Shown: positions 23,744 through 31,526 of the stretch, piece after piece
How the letters are laid out: each line of letters begins with the position of its first letter
How positions within the stretch are numbered: position 1 is the first letter of the stretch
Origin: Bacillota bacterium
Lineage (GTDB): Bacteria > Bacillota > UBA4882 > UBA8346
Assembly: GCA_012735315.1 (NCBI GenBank)
Contig: JAAYHS010000201.1
Coordinates: 1-33,291, forward strand
Reading direction: 5' to 3'
DNA: 33,291 nt
Notes under the pieces: generated by a model
What the model saw: only the letters and a program-made list of their open reading frames with translations
The model's database searches: none
Told to the model about the DNA's origin: nothing
Made by a program: the position numbers and the translations under genes

Positions 23744-24345
23744 GATCCGACGTTCTCTTTCAAAAATTCAGGGACTTTAGTCTCGGAACTTTGGTTAATT
23801 ATTTCCACCCTACAACCGATGGAACGAGCGTAATCCACTATGTAGCCGGCGGTGGATGTAAAGAAGGACGTTCCGATGACCAACAGCAACTCCGCCTCAT
23901 CCACCAATTGAATCGCCCTAGGGAGTTCGTGAAGTTCATCTCCGTAAAGAACCACATTTGATTCATAAATACGATTGCATTTCGGGCAACAAATTCTTTT
24001 TCCAATAATTTCAAACGGTTCTTTCCTTTGACATTTCGGGCAAGTAACCCACTCCAGATTGCCGTGGATTTCGATTATATTATCGGTTCCCGCCCGGCGA
24101 TGTAATCCGTCCACATTCATGGTAATCACCGGAATAGCCAATTTGGCCAATGCCACATGAGCCGGGTTCGGTGCGGCTTGTCGGATCCGGTTGTATAGTT
24201 GCCAAAGATTTTCATAAAACTTTGCCGGCTCACGTTGAAAATAATCACGGGTCAAATAATCCCGAATCCCCGGCATTTCTTCAAAGGTGGGAATCCCGCT
24301 GGCTTTGGAAATGCCGGCCCCCGTAAAAGCGACGATTCGTTTCAT
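23740..24345 (-). CDS. Sir2 family NAD-dependent deacylase
   Basis: A 201-residue small sirtuin. NAD-binding GAGIS (9-13) and GIPTF are present, the catalytic His94 lies in EIHGN, and a zinc ribbon is formed by Cys102, Cys105, Cys119 or 120 and Cys123 (CPKC…CCPKC). VIGTSF and the late NQ motif complete the Rossmann fold. The usual TQNxD motif is TMNVD (75-79), with Gln replaced by Met, and the usual FR after GIP(S/T) is FE; both touch the NAD or base-exchange region, so activity may be altered. It starts at ATG 24345 with GAGGGG 5 nt upstream and leads the coupled sirtuin-ChrA-ChrA operon. Confidence 0.88.
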   Translation of the reverse strand: MKRIVAFTGAGISKASGIPTFEEMPGIRDYLTRDYFQREPAKFYENLWQLYNRIRQAAPNPAHVALAKLAIPVITMNVDGLHRRAGTDNIIEIHGNLEWVTCPKCQRKEPFEIIGKRICCPKCNRIYESNVVLYGDELHELPRAIQLVDEAELLLVIGTSFFTSTAGYIVDYARSIGCRVEIINQSSETKVPEFLKENVGS

Positions 24346-24728
24346 ATTTTCCCCTCACTTTCATGGAAAGCTCCATAAAGTATTTCTATGTAATTATCAG
24401 TTTTCCTATCCCTTTTTTTAAATCAGGCGGGAATTTAGACTGCTATTGAGCAGTGATCCCCTTCTGCGCCGTTCTTGGCAAACAAAGGGCCCCAGCGAAA
24501 CGGACTTTTGCCGTTCTTTCCACCGGCTTAATACCCTGGGCTGGGTAAAAAAAAACCCGTTAAACGGGCGCTGATAATTCGGAGCGTTAACCAAGCTTCA
24601 TTTCATGGGGCTTAAGAATGGTTTTATATGCCCGGCTGGGTCCTTTAGAGCCTGGAGAAGATATGGGTATCTGGTTGTTGTCTATTTTTACAACAGCCTC
24701 TTAGAATTTTTTTTATCCTTAAACATCA
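24346..24728. other. 383-bp non-coding gap between minus-strand genes
   Basis: This holds the terminator listed next, plus a weaker hairpin near 24675-24703 (GTTGT/ACAAC arms) with a T-run further on. Strings such as GGCAAAC and CGAAA at about 24477-24505 recall a GEMM riboswitch core, but the pairing does not work. The region upstream of the sirtuin start must hold that operon's promoter, which I cannot place. Confidence 0.4.
24547..24569 (-). terminator. Rho-independent terminator of the charged secreted-protein gene
   Basis: CCCGTT (24556-24561) and AACGGG (24563-24568) form a tight palindrome followed on the minus strand by nine T residues (complement of 24547-24555). It lies about 160 nt after the stop of the gene at 24729. 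Confidence 0.8.
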
Positions 24729-25364
24729 CTAGAGATCCAAGTCAATCGAAATCCTTACCGCCTCTTTGTCGCCGATTTTACTAAAATCGATCCTGATATC
24801 GAGATCTTTATCTTTGGGGGAGTTGCGCCGGTATTTTTCCTCCCTGGCGTCCCAAGAACCTGACCATTTCCCCCTGTTTCCCTCAATAACCGCGATCGCA
24901 ATTCGCCGCGCTCTTAAAGAATGATGAATGGCATCCAGGTATGATCCAGCCCGATGTAATCGGCACGCTTTTTGCTGATGGGCGACTGCCTGAGCCATTC
25001 CTTTATAGTAATGCCCGCGCTTGGTCGACTGTTGCGCGGCGCTGATTACCTTAGCGGTCCGTTGAATTATGTGGCGGGAGTCGTTTTTCCGTTCTTCCCT
25101 TAACTTACGTTCCCGTTCCCGGCGCTCCTTCTCGCGGCGTTCCTTCTCCTTGCGTTCTTTTTCTTTCCGTTCTTTCTCACGCCGGTCATGATCGCGTTTA
25201 TCCTCTTTTTTATGCTTGGGTCCTTGATCCTTTTTATGTTGCTGGCTAACCATAATCGGCGCCTTCACCGTTTGAACAAACAAACCGTTACCGGCCGCCG
25301 ATGTATTTAACGGAACCGCACCAATCAGACCCGCCATTAAAAAACCGATGATTTTCTTAGTCAT
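24729..25364 (-). CDS. Secreted, highly charged protein of unknown function
   Basis: A 211-residue protein I do not recognise. A signal peptide (TKKIIGFLMAGLIGAVPLNTSAAG) is followed by a His/Lys-rich linker, a long run of Lys/Arg-Glu repeats (about 60-95; KERKEKERREKERRERERK) predicted to be a single charged helix, and a region with several His and Ala (QSTKRGHYYKGMAQAVAHQQ). The C-terminal part has alternating acidic and hydrophobic residues (DLDIRIDFSKIG…VRISIDLDL) that look like beta strands. ATG 25364 is chosen over ATG 25370 because AAAGGGG sits 7 nt from it. The gene is single, with a terminator downstream. Confidence 0.7.
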   Translation of the reverse strand: MTKKIIGFLMAGLIGAVPLNTSAAGNGLFVQTVKAPIMVSQQHKKDQGPKHKKEDKRDHDRREKERKEKERKEKERREKERRERERKLREERKNDSRHIIQRTAKVISAAQQSTKRGHYYKGMAQAVAHQQKACRLHRAGSYLDAIHHSLRARRIAIAVIEGNRGKWSGSWDAREEKYRRNSPKDKDLDIRIDFSKIGDKEAVRISIDLDL

Positions 25365-25455
25365 AACCATGCCCCTTTCTTAACTTTTGATGGTTTGATT
25401 TTAGCTGGAAAGAATGAATTAAAAATAAATTAAAAATTAAGATTTATTAAGAAAA

Positions 25456-25498
25456 GCCGCCGGACCGTTTATGAAAAGTCCGAATCCGTTAAAGCGGC
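25456..25498. repeat. Two-part inverted repeat in the gap 25365-25709
   Basis: GCCGC (25456-25460) pairs with GCGGC (25494-25498), and inside it CGGAC (25461-25465) pairs with GTCCG (25478-25482). There is no T-run. The rest of this 345-bp gap holds the azlC promoter; a 63-codon minus-strand frame there has no ribosome binding site and is not called. Confidence 0.5.
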
Positions 25499-25569
25499 GT
25501 CCATTCATCATATGCAAAGAAAGACCGGTATTTCCGTGTCGTTGGTCCTCGGTTTTTCCCTTTTTCGAA

Positions 25570-25598
25570 TTCAGGTCAATTACAAGATGTGGTATAAT
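25570..25598 (+). promoter_or_regulatory. Extended -10 promoter upstream of azlCD
   Basis: TGGTATAAT (25590-25598) is an extended -10 element; TTCAGG lies 17 bp upstream as a weak -35. It is about 110 nt before the azlC start, leaving room for a leader. Confidence 0.55.
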
Positions 25599-25709
25599 AA
25601 TGAAGATTGCTATTGCTGGTTCAATCATCGAACGCTGAACCGGGAGTACTAAAAATCAATCAATAAAAGATCGAAAATCTAGTCAATTAGGAGCCGTGAC
25701 GATAACAAC

Positions 25710-26444
25710 ATGATTGACGGCGCAATTCTCAAGGAAAGAAAAATCGAGTTGACTGAATTTAGCCGGGGAATTAAACAGGGGATCCCGATCGCTTTAGGTT
25801 ACATTCCGGTCTCCTTCACCTTCGGACTGATGGCGGTCAACGGCGGGATACCGGTTTGGATTGCAATATTGATATCCCTAACCAACCTTACCTCCGCCGG
25901 TCAATTTGCCGGAGTCGGTCTGATCATCGCCGACGCTTCCCTTTTCGAGATTACCCTGACTACCTTTGTGATCAATATTCGATATATGCTGATGTCGCTC
26001 TCCCTTTCTCAAAAAATCACCCGGATGCCGTTGTTTAAAAAATGCATTATGGCGTTTGGGATAACCGATGAGACCTTTGCCGTCGCCTCCCTGGAAAAAA
26101 AGGAGGTATCCTTCGCTTACATGATGGGGTTGATTACTTGTCCCTATTGGGGGTGGGCTCTAGGCACCGTACTGGGCGCGGTTACCACATCGGTATTGCC
26201 GGAAAAACTTCAAAGCGCAATGGGAATCGCCTTATATGCCATGTTCATCGCGTTGTTTGTCCCGGCGTCGAAAAAATCGAAAGCCGCATTGGTAGTGGTG
26301 ATCCTGGCCGTCTGCTGGAGCTCGGTTTTTAAATGGGCGCCGTATTTAAATCGAATATCCTCCGGATGGAGCATTATTATCGCCGCCATTATCGCTGCAA
26401 CCGCCGGAGCGATCCTCTTCCCAAGGAAGGAGGAGCAATTATGA
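25710..26444 (+). CDS. azlC: AzlC family branched-chain amino acid exporter subunit
   Basis: A 244-residue AzlC protein with about seven transmembrane segments and the family signature GIKQGIPIALGYIPVSFTFGLMA, NLTSAGQFAGVGLI and FVINIRYMLMSLSLSQK. AzlC and AzlD together export branched-chain amino acids and their analogues. The ATG at 25710 has AGGAG 16 nt away, which is too far; TTG 25749 (AAGGAAAG about 10 nt upstream) would give the usual short N-terminus and is a real alternative. azlD overlaps its stop by 4 nt. Confidence 0.92.
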   Translation: MIDGAILKERKIELTEFSRGIKQGIPIALGYIPVSFTFGLMAVNGGIPVWIAILISLTNLTSAGQFAGVGLIIADASLFEITLTTFVINIRYMLMSLSLSQKITRMPLFKKCIMAFGITDETFAVASLEKKEVSFAYMMGLITCPYWGWALGTVLGAVTTSVLPEKLQSAMGIALYAMFIALFVPASKKSKAALVVVILAVCWSSVFKWAPYLNRISSGWSIIIAAIIAATAGAILFPRKEEQL

Positions 26445-26749
26445 ACAAAGTACTGACGGCCGTCTTCTTAATGGCGCTGGTCACCTATATCCCGAGGGTT
26501 TTCCCGCTCGCGATTTTTACGCGCAAAATTGAATCCCGCTTTTTTAAGTCATTTTTATACTACATCCCCTTTGCGGTTTTAGGAGCGATGACTTTTCCCA
26601 GCATCCTCGAGGCGACCGCCAATTTTTACAGTTCCTTGGTGGGATTGGTCGTAGCCTTGGTTCTGGCATATTGCGAACAAGGATTGATGAAAGTGGCTAT
26701 GGGAGCGGTATTGGCTGTGTATCTTTGTGAATTATTGATCACTGTTTAA
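26441..26749 (+). CDS. azlD: AzlD family branched-chain amino acid exporter subunit
   Basis: A 102-residue AzlD protein with three to four transmembrane segments: VFLMALVTYIPRVFPLAIF and YYIPFAVLGAMTFPSIL are typical. It works with AzlC. The ATG at 26441 lies in ATGA overlapping the azlC stop and has a strong AAGGAGGAG upstream; the longer frame from 26333 is azlC read out of frame. Its stop overlaps the stop of the convergent repeat/beta-lactamase gene by a few bases. Confidence 0.92.
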   Translation: MNKVLTAVFLMALVTYIPRVFPLAIFTRKIESRFFKSFLYYIPFAVLGAMTFPSILEATANFYSSLVGLVVALVLAYCEQGLMKVAMGAVLAVYLCELLITV

Positions 26750-28593
26750 TTATTGAATAAATCATAATCCGGCCAACTGGGGATGGTTCTCACAATGGCC
26801 CACATTAGGTTGTCAAGATCGGCGCGCATCGCATTTAAACGACCGTCGTCTCTGGAATTGACTAAGACCGCCCAGCCGAACCGGCCGGAAGTACTGACCA
26901 GAATACCGGCGGTTCCGGGTAAATCCCCGTCGTGCCAGTGGTTGCCTAAGGCATTAGTCACCCATCCCTTGGCATAACCTACCGGATCTCCGCTCGGAGT
27001 AACCGCCGTCGTCGGCGTAAACATCGTGGTAATAGAGGCGGGCGACAAAATATCGACTTTCGATGGGAAACCATCGACACGTACCAAGAACCGTAAAAGA
27101 TCTTTGGGAGTGGCGATCCAACCGCCGTGGGCGTCCATCCTCGAAACACGGATCGTATATGGCCCCGGCGTACCTTGAGCATAATATACCACCTCGTTAG
27201 GCCTCCGGGCGGCTAAAGTATCGCCGGCGATCTCCATATTATTGATCCCGCATGGAGTAAGTATTTGTTGTTGAACATAGGTGGCGTAGGGGAGGCCGGA
27301 GACCGCTTCGATAACCCGCCCCAACACACAATAGCCAAAGTTTAGATACTCAAAGGTGGCGCCTGGGACATGGGTCAGAGCTTCGTTATCCAACATCCAG
27401 TCGATCAAGCCGTCCTGATCCAGATCGAAATGACCGAACATCGGATCCTGGGCCGTTGCCCAACCACTGGTATGTTCCAAGAGATTTTGAACGGTTATTT
27501 GGGTAATCCCGGCGCCGTAGGGAGTTGTTCCATACCTTGTCCCTAGAATGTTCCCCGTACCGAAAACTCGATCGCCCAGATTAAGAAGACCCGACTCAAT
27601 TAAGCGGAAAACCGCCGCTGCGGTGATCGGTTTCGAGATACTGGCAATCCGAAACCGGTGATTGATCGTGACCGCCTCATTGGTAGAACGATCGGCAAGG
27701 CCGAAACTTTGGGCAAAGACCAGCCGGCCTTGGTTTGTCAAGGCCAAAGAAGCGCCGGGGATTCGGTAATTAGTCATAAAGGTATTAACCGTATTGTTGA
27801 TAAATGTAAGATCTCCATCAGAAAAATAAGGGTTATGCCAGATGGCGGCAAACCGCGCTTGTCCTTGAAGGGAATAACCGTTGACTTTAACCGGGCGGAA
27901 TCCGCGGTGCAACAAGGCGTCAAACTCCGATTGATATCCGGTTGCCGACAAACCATGTCTGGCCTGCCAGGTAATGGTCGGCCCTTTGAGCCATATCGCC
28001 GCATAGTAGTCTACTCCGCCGACTTCATAACCGCTAACCCGCCATAATGTATAACCTTGATTCACCCAATAATCGAACTGGGATTGATATTCCGCCGCGG
28101 TTAACCCGTGCCGGGCCACCCAGCCTTCGATGGGCGAATTGTCCCAGATTGCGGCGAACCGGGTTTGCCCGGCGACCGTATAACCGCAAATATCAATGGG
28201 ATGAAATCCTTGAGGCGTTAATGCATCATATTCGGCTTGAAGTTCGGCGGCGGTTATTCCATGCCGGGCGATCCAGGCCGCGCCGTTAATCCTTTGCCAA
28301 AGGGACGCGTAATGGGCTGAACCGCCGCTTTCGTATCCGCTGACGATAACCGGCCGGTAACCTTCAACCGTTAAGGTTGAAAAAAGCTGTTGATGTTCGA
28401 TAGCGGTCAAACCATGCCGCGCTTGCCAGTCCGGCCCCGGCGACTGCTCCCAAATGGCGGCGTAGCGTTCGATTCCATTTACGCTGTACCCATTAATATC
28501 AATCAGTCGGTATCCTTGTGCCACCAGTCTGTCAAATTCGGTTTGATACTGAGCGCCCGTAAGTCCGTGACGGGCTTGCCATGCATATGCCAT
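26746..28593 (-). CDS. Five 51-residue tandem repeats plus beta-lactamase-fold serine hydrolase
   Basis: A 615-residue protein. Residues 5-259 are five repeats with exact 51-residue spacing (Trp5, 56, 107, 158, 209): W-x-ARHGLT…YQ…FD…GYR…GY…G…RFAAIW, the bacterial tandem repeat domain 1 type. Residues 260-615 form a beta-lactamase/class C-type hydrolase domain with Ser318-I-S-Lys321 (SxxK), Tyr416-L-Asn418 (YxN) and His554-D-Gly556 (HxG in place of KTG). An inserted DLDQDGLID (390-398) has calcium-loop spacing. There is no signal peptide: ATG 28593 is fixed by AAGGAG 8 nt upstream and the first repeat starts at once. Fungal polyglycine hydrolases have the same domain order; a peptidase role is inference. 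No promoter or other gene is seen in 28594-28962. Confidence 0.9.
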   Translation of the reverse strand: MAYAWQARHGLTGAQYQTEFDRLVAQGYRLIDINGYSVNGIERYAAIWEQSPGPDWQARHGLTAIEHQQLFSTLTVEGYRPVIVSGYESGGSAHYASLWQRINGAAWIARHGITAAELQAEYDALTPQGFHPIDICGYTVAGQTRFAAIWDNSPIEGWVARHGLTAAEYQSQFDYWVNQGYTLWRVSGYEVGGVDYYAAIWLKGPTITWQARHGLSATGYQSEFDALLHRGFRPVKVNGYSLQGQARFAAIWHNPYFSDGDLTFINNTVNTFMTNYRIPGASLALTNQGRLVFAQSFGLADRSTNEAVTINHRFRIASISKPITAAAVFRLIESGLLNLGDRVFGTGNILGTRYGTTPYGAGITQITVQNLLEHTSGWATAQDPMFGHFDLDQDGLIDWMLDNEALTHVPGATFEYLNFGYCVLGRVIEAVSGLPYATYVQQQILTPCGINNMEIAGDTLAARRPNEVVYYAQGTPGPYTIRVSRMDAHGGWIATPKDLLRFLVRVDGFPSKVDILSPASITTMFTPTTAVTPSGDPVGYAKGWVTNALGNHWHDGDLPGTAGILVSTSGRFGWAVLVNSRDDGRLNAMRADLDNLMWAIVRTIPSWPDYDLFNN

Positions 28594-28962
28594 ATCGACA
28601 TCTCCTTTCTTAAAGTTGTCACCCACACTAAAGTCACCAATAACACCAAGCGAAAAAGGTTCTCTTGGCGTCCTTCCTTTTCAACGAACTTTACTCTTGC
28701 CGAAGATTGGAGTACTGCCGGAATATCCAAGGAATAATTTGTATTACCCTATGATTAACGAGATCATTGTGGAACGGGCGGAAAAAACATTGATCTAAGC
28801 GGAATTGATTTTTAGATTGGAGGAAAACGAACGTAGAAAGAAGAATTTACCATTGATTGACTACGATTCAGTAATCCGTGTACGAAACTGCGCCCGGACA
28901 GGTGTTCCTTAAAATCAGGATCACGGCCTGGCGGTCAAATACTTTTTGGAGACTTCCTTTAA

Positions 28963-30003
28963 ATGATGAACCTAAAAAAACTTTTGATAATTCCTTTAGG
29001 TCTGATTACTTTCTTCATTCTTCTAAAAGGCTTTAATACATTGCTTCGCCTGAGTGAAACGCCCGCGCCGTCAAATTTGCCGCAAAAGCCGAGAATACTG
29101 GTTTTTTACGAAGAAGGATGGGGCGGTATTTACGCCGGTTCATGGTCAAGGTTAAACGAAGTTAAGGAAAAAGTGGCGATCGTCAGCCCGGTATGGCTCG
29201 GTCTCAAAGCCGACGGCAGAGTGAACTGGGATAAAACGGACTCCGCTACGGTTAAATTTTTGAAGGAAAATAATCTGCAATTTTTAGTGCTGGTTACGGC
29301 CGGTTCCGGAAAAAACGCTTCCTCGATCCTTACCGATCCGGATTATCATTCGAATGCTTTAAACTCCATTGCCGCTTACCTTCAAAGAGTCGATGCCGCC
29401 GGCGTTTGTCTTGATTTTGAGTATCTTAATCCGGTCTTAAGAGAAGAATTCGTCAAATTTGTGGCTGAACTAAAAGAAAGTTTGGCCGGAAAAAAGCTGT
29501 TTGTGGCCGTTTTCCCCTATGTGGACTGGGCGGAACCCAGTAAAGAAGTATATGATTATCAACGGCTGGGACAAATCTGCGACGGCGTCGTGGTGATGAC
29601 TTACGACCAACACCGGCCGGGAGATCCGCCGGGACCGGTCGCCGCGCTGCCTTGGGTAAACGCTAATTTGAATTATTTCTTAACCCAAATCGATGCCAAA
29701 AAGCTATGGTTGGGAATTGCGGGCTACGGTTACCGCTGGCGGACAGATCAGAAGCGGGCGACGGCTTTACCGGCCTGGTATTGCCGGAAGAAAGCGCTCC
29801 AAAAGGGGAGCGGGGACACCTACCGCCCGGAACAAGGAAATGATTACCTTGAATATTGGGAAGCAGGCGTTCGCCATCAAATCTGGTGGGAAAGCTCACG
29901 AGGAATGAAGGAAAAATTGGAGCTGGCCGCGGAAAATCGCCTGGCCGGTGTCGCTCTGTGGCGTTTGGGATATGAGGAGGAAGAGTTTTGGAATGATCTT
30001 TGA
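28963..30003 (+). CDS. Membrane-anchored glycoside hydrolase family 18-like protein
   Basis: A 346-residue protein with an N-terminal membrane anchor or signal segment (about 5-22) and a GH18 TIM-barrel domain from about 42. The catalytic strand reads VDAAGVCLDFEYLNP with Asp151 and Glu153; in the usual DxxDxDxE motif the middle Asp is Cys149 here, and the acid Glu153 is kept. VVVMTYDQH is the usual MxYD strand, and GVALWRLGYEE the last barrel strand. It is close to spore GH18 enzymes (YaaH/YdhD/SleL type) that act on cortex peptidoglycan, but has no LysM domain. The start is ATG 28963 or 28966, with GGAG about 11 nt upstream. A bidirectional terminator follows. Confidence 0.88.
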   Translation: MMNLKKLLIIPLGLITFFILLKGFNTLLRLSETPAPSNLPQKPRILVFYEEGWGGIYAGSWSRLNEVKEKVAIVSPVWLGLKADGRVNWDKTDSATVKFLKENNLQFLVLVTAGSGKNASSILTDPDYHSNALNSIAAYLQRVDAAGVCLDFEYLNPVLREEFVKFVAELKESLAGKKLFVAVFPYVDWAEPSKEVYDYQRLGQICDGVVVMTYDQHRPGDPPGPVAALPWVNANLNYFLTQIDAKKLWLGIAGYGYRWRTDQKRATALPAWYCRKKALQKGSGDTYRPEQGNDYLEYWEAGVRHQIWWESSRGMKEKLELAAENRLAGVALWRLGYEEEEFWNDL

Positions 30004-30142
30004 ATTTTCGTCGTCGGACGGCCGTCGGACGTAGTCGGCTTGACTAATGAAAAATCAACTGAAATGAATCTACTGTTTTGCTAATCTCGATAAATTACGG
30101 CTTATCGGAATCGCTTGCAGCGAATCATCAACACCGCTAATC

Positions 30143-30175
30143 AAAAAACCATCATTGCATTGCCGATGGTTTTTT
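30143..30175. terminator. Bidirectional terminator between the GH18 gene and nagB
   Basis: AAAAAACCATC (30143-30153) and GATGGTTTTTT (30165-30175) form a perfect 11-bp stem with an 11-nt loop and a T-run on both strands, serving the convergent genes on either side. Confidence 0.88.
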
Positions 30176-30184
30176 AATAAGCCG

Positions 30185-31009
30185 TCAATTTCGATGAAAT
30201 CCATATTCCCGCTTTAATCTTTCAACCTCGAGATAATGTTCGAGATGTTCAAGTTTGGAAGCCGCCGCCCGATCAAGCGCCACCGTAATTCCCCCACTGT
30301 GAAGCTGAATAGCGGTAGCGGTTATTTGAGACGTAACCGGCCCTTCGAGACATTTGGCCACAATATCGGCTTTTTTGGCCCCGTTTACAATCATCAGGAT
30401 GTTTTTGGCCTCAAGTATGGTTCCAATTCCCATGGTGATGGCAAAATGCGGCATTTGTTCCCTGGGGATATTCGCCTTTTTATAAAAGGCTTCATAATTA
30501 TCATCTAAGGTCTGCTTATTTAACGCCTGGATTCTTGTCCGCGAGCCCAGCGAAGAACCGGGTTCGTTGAATCCCCAATGTCCGTCACGGCCTAAGCCTA
30601 AAAGCTGTAAATCAATTCCTCCCGCCTTTTTTATCTGATCTTCATACCATTTGCAGTAGGCCTCCGGGTCTTTGGCGAGACCGTCGGGAATATAGATGTT
30701 TTCTTTTTTAATGTTAATATGCTTAAAAAGTTCCTCATGCATAAAACGGGCGTAACTCTGATCCAAATGATACGGCTTCTCGAGATCCATTCCGATTCCG
30801 TAGTACTCATCGAGGTTAAAGGTTTTGACCCGGGAAAAGTCCAGGCCTTCTTCTCGGTGCATCCGGATCAGCCTTTTGTAGGTACCGATGGGCGTGCTGC
30901 CCGTGGCCAGCCCGAGAACGCAATCCGGTTTCGACCTGACAAAGCCGGCGATAACCTCCGCCGCGTAATCGCTCATTGCTTCATAATCTTCTCTAATAAT
31001 AATATCCAT
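30185..31009 (-). CDS. nagB: Glucosamine-6-phosphate deaminase
   Basis: A 274-residue NagB. It converts glucosamine 6-phosphate to fructose 6-phosphate and ammonia. Visible: LGLATGSTPIGTYKRLI (phosphate loop), FNLDEYYG with catalytic Asp67, and GLGRDGHWGFNEPG with Asp142, His144 and Glu149, matching Asp72, Asp141, His143 and Glu148 of E. coli. The usual GH(I)(A)FNEP is GHWGFNEP, a mild variant. The start has AGAGGTGG upstream. The gene is single; no nagA lies beside it. A promoter and an inverted repeat lie in its leader. Confidence 0.95.
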   Translation of the reverse strand: MDIIIREDYEAMSDYAAEVIAGFVRSKPDCVLGLATGSTPIGTYKRLIRMHREEGLDFSRVKTFNLDEYYGIGMDLEKPYHLDQSYARFMHEELFKHINIKKENIYIPDGLAKDPEAYCKWYEDQIKKAGGIDLQLLGLGRDGHWGFNEPGSSLGSRTRIQALNKQTLDDNYEAFYKKANIPREQMPHFAITMGIGTILEAKNILMIVNGAKKADIVAKCLEGPVTSQITATAIQLHSGGITVALDRAAASKLEHLEHYLEVERLKREYGFHRN

Positions 31010-31025
31010 GCGCCACCTCTATTAT

Positions 31026-31061
31026 GGCTTGATAACACCGGCAGCAACCGGTATTCAAGCC
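31026..31061 (-). promoter_or_regulatory. Inverted repeat in the nagB leader (possible operator)
   Basis: GGCTTGA (31026-31032) and TCAAGCC (31055-31061) are inverted, with a second inverted pair, ACCGG and CCGGT, inside. It lies between the nagB promoter and its start, where a repressor site or an RNA hairpin could act. Confidence 0.5.
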
Positions 31062-31081
31062 TAATCTGCGAACCATATTAT

Positions 31082-31109
31082 ATTATACACTTATCATCTT
31101 GATTGCAAA
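31082..31109 (-). promoter_or_regulatory. nagB promoter
   Basis: On the minus strand TTTGCA (complement of 31104-31109) and TATAAT (complement of 31082-31087) are spaced 16 bp, about 75 nt before the nagB start. Confidence 0.6.
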
Positions 31110-31231
31110 AGAAGGATTACTAAAAATCTTATTACAGATCAGGACCCTCATTTTCCCATTTCCATGAACTAAACCTTTTCAGAGAAAAAAACCGGGGAAA
31201 TGCGTTCGAAATTTAACCGGATTCGTCGTTA

Positions 31232-31261
31232 AAATAAAAAAACCGGCTATCCTACGCCGGT
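31232..31261 (-). terminator. Terminator of tRNA-Arg(CCU)
   Basis: ACCGGC (31242-31247) and GCCGGT (31256-31261) form a 6-bp stem followed on the minus strand by a T-rich run (complement of 31232-31241). Confidence 0.75.
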
Positions 31262-31296
31262 CTCAAAAATTGTCGATTACCCTTAAATATAAAAAA

Positions 31297-31372
31297 TGGC
31301 GGCCCCGAGACGAGTCGAACGTCCGACACGCGGTTTAGGAAACCGCTGCTCTATCCTCTGAGCTACGGGGCC
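31297..31372 (-). tRNA. tRNA-Arg, anticodon CCU
   Basis: On the minus strand a 76-nt cloverleaf: acceptor GGCCCCG/CGGGGCC, D-arm GCTCAGAGGATAGAGC, anticodon stem GCGGT/ACCGC around TTCCTAA (anticodon CCT, reading AGG), T-loop TTCGACT and encoded CCA (complement of 31297-31299). It has its own promoter. Confidence 0.93.
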
Positions 31373-31390
31373 GTTATTTTAAGTATTAAT

Positions 31391-31419
31391 ATTATAACAA
31401 ACTACTCACTCTTTTACAA
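31391..31419 (-). promoter_or_regulatory. Promoter of tRNA-Arg(CCU)
   Basis: TTGTAA (complement of 31414-31419) and TATAAT (complement of 31391-31396) with exact 17-bp spacing, about 18 nt before the tRNA. Confidence 0.75.
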
Positions 31420-31526
31420 CTTGTATTCCCTCCCAAAACCCGTCCTTTTTGTTTTCTAATCCAAGCATATTCCCAGTCATACTAGGACATACTTAAATAT
31501 AAACCTTTAAAAGCGGCGGGAATCAC

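Noticed and set aside
24470-24540. Possible cyclic-di-GMP (GEMM) riboswitch
   Set aside because: Some core-like strings are present (GGCAAAC, CGAAA) but the stems do not pair, and no plus-strand gene follows.
25437-25628. 63-codon hydrophobic minus-strand frame between the charged protein and azlC
   Set aside because: No ribosome binding site; overlaps an inverted repeat and the azlC promoter.
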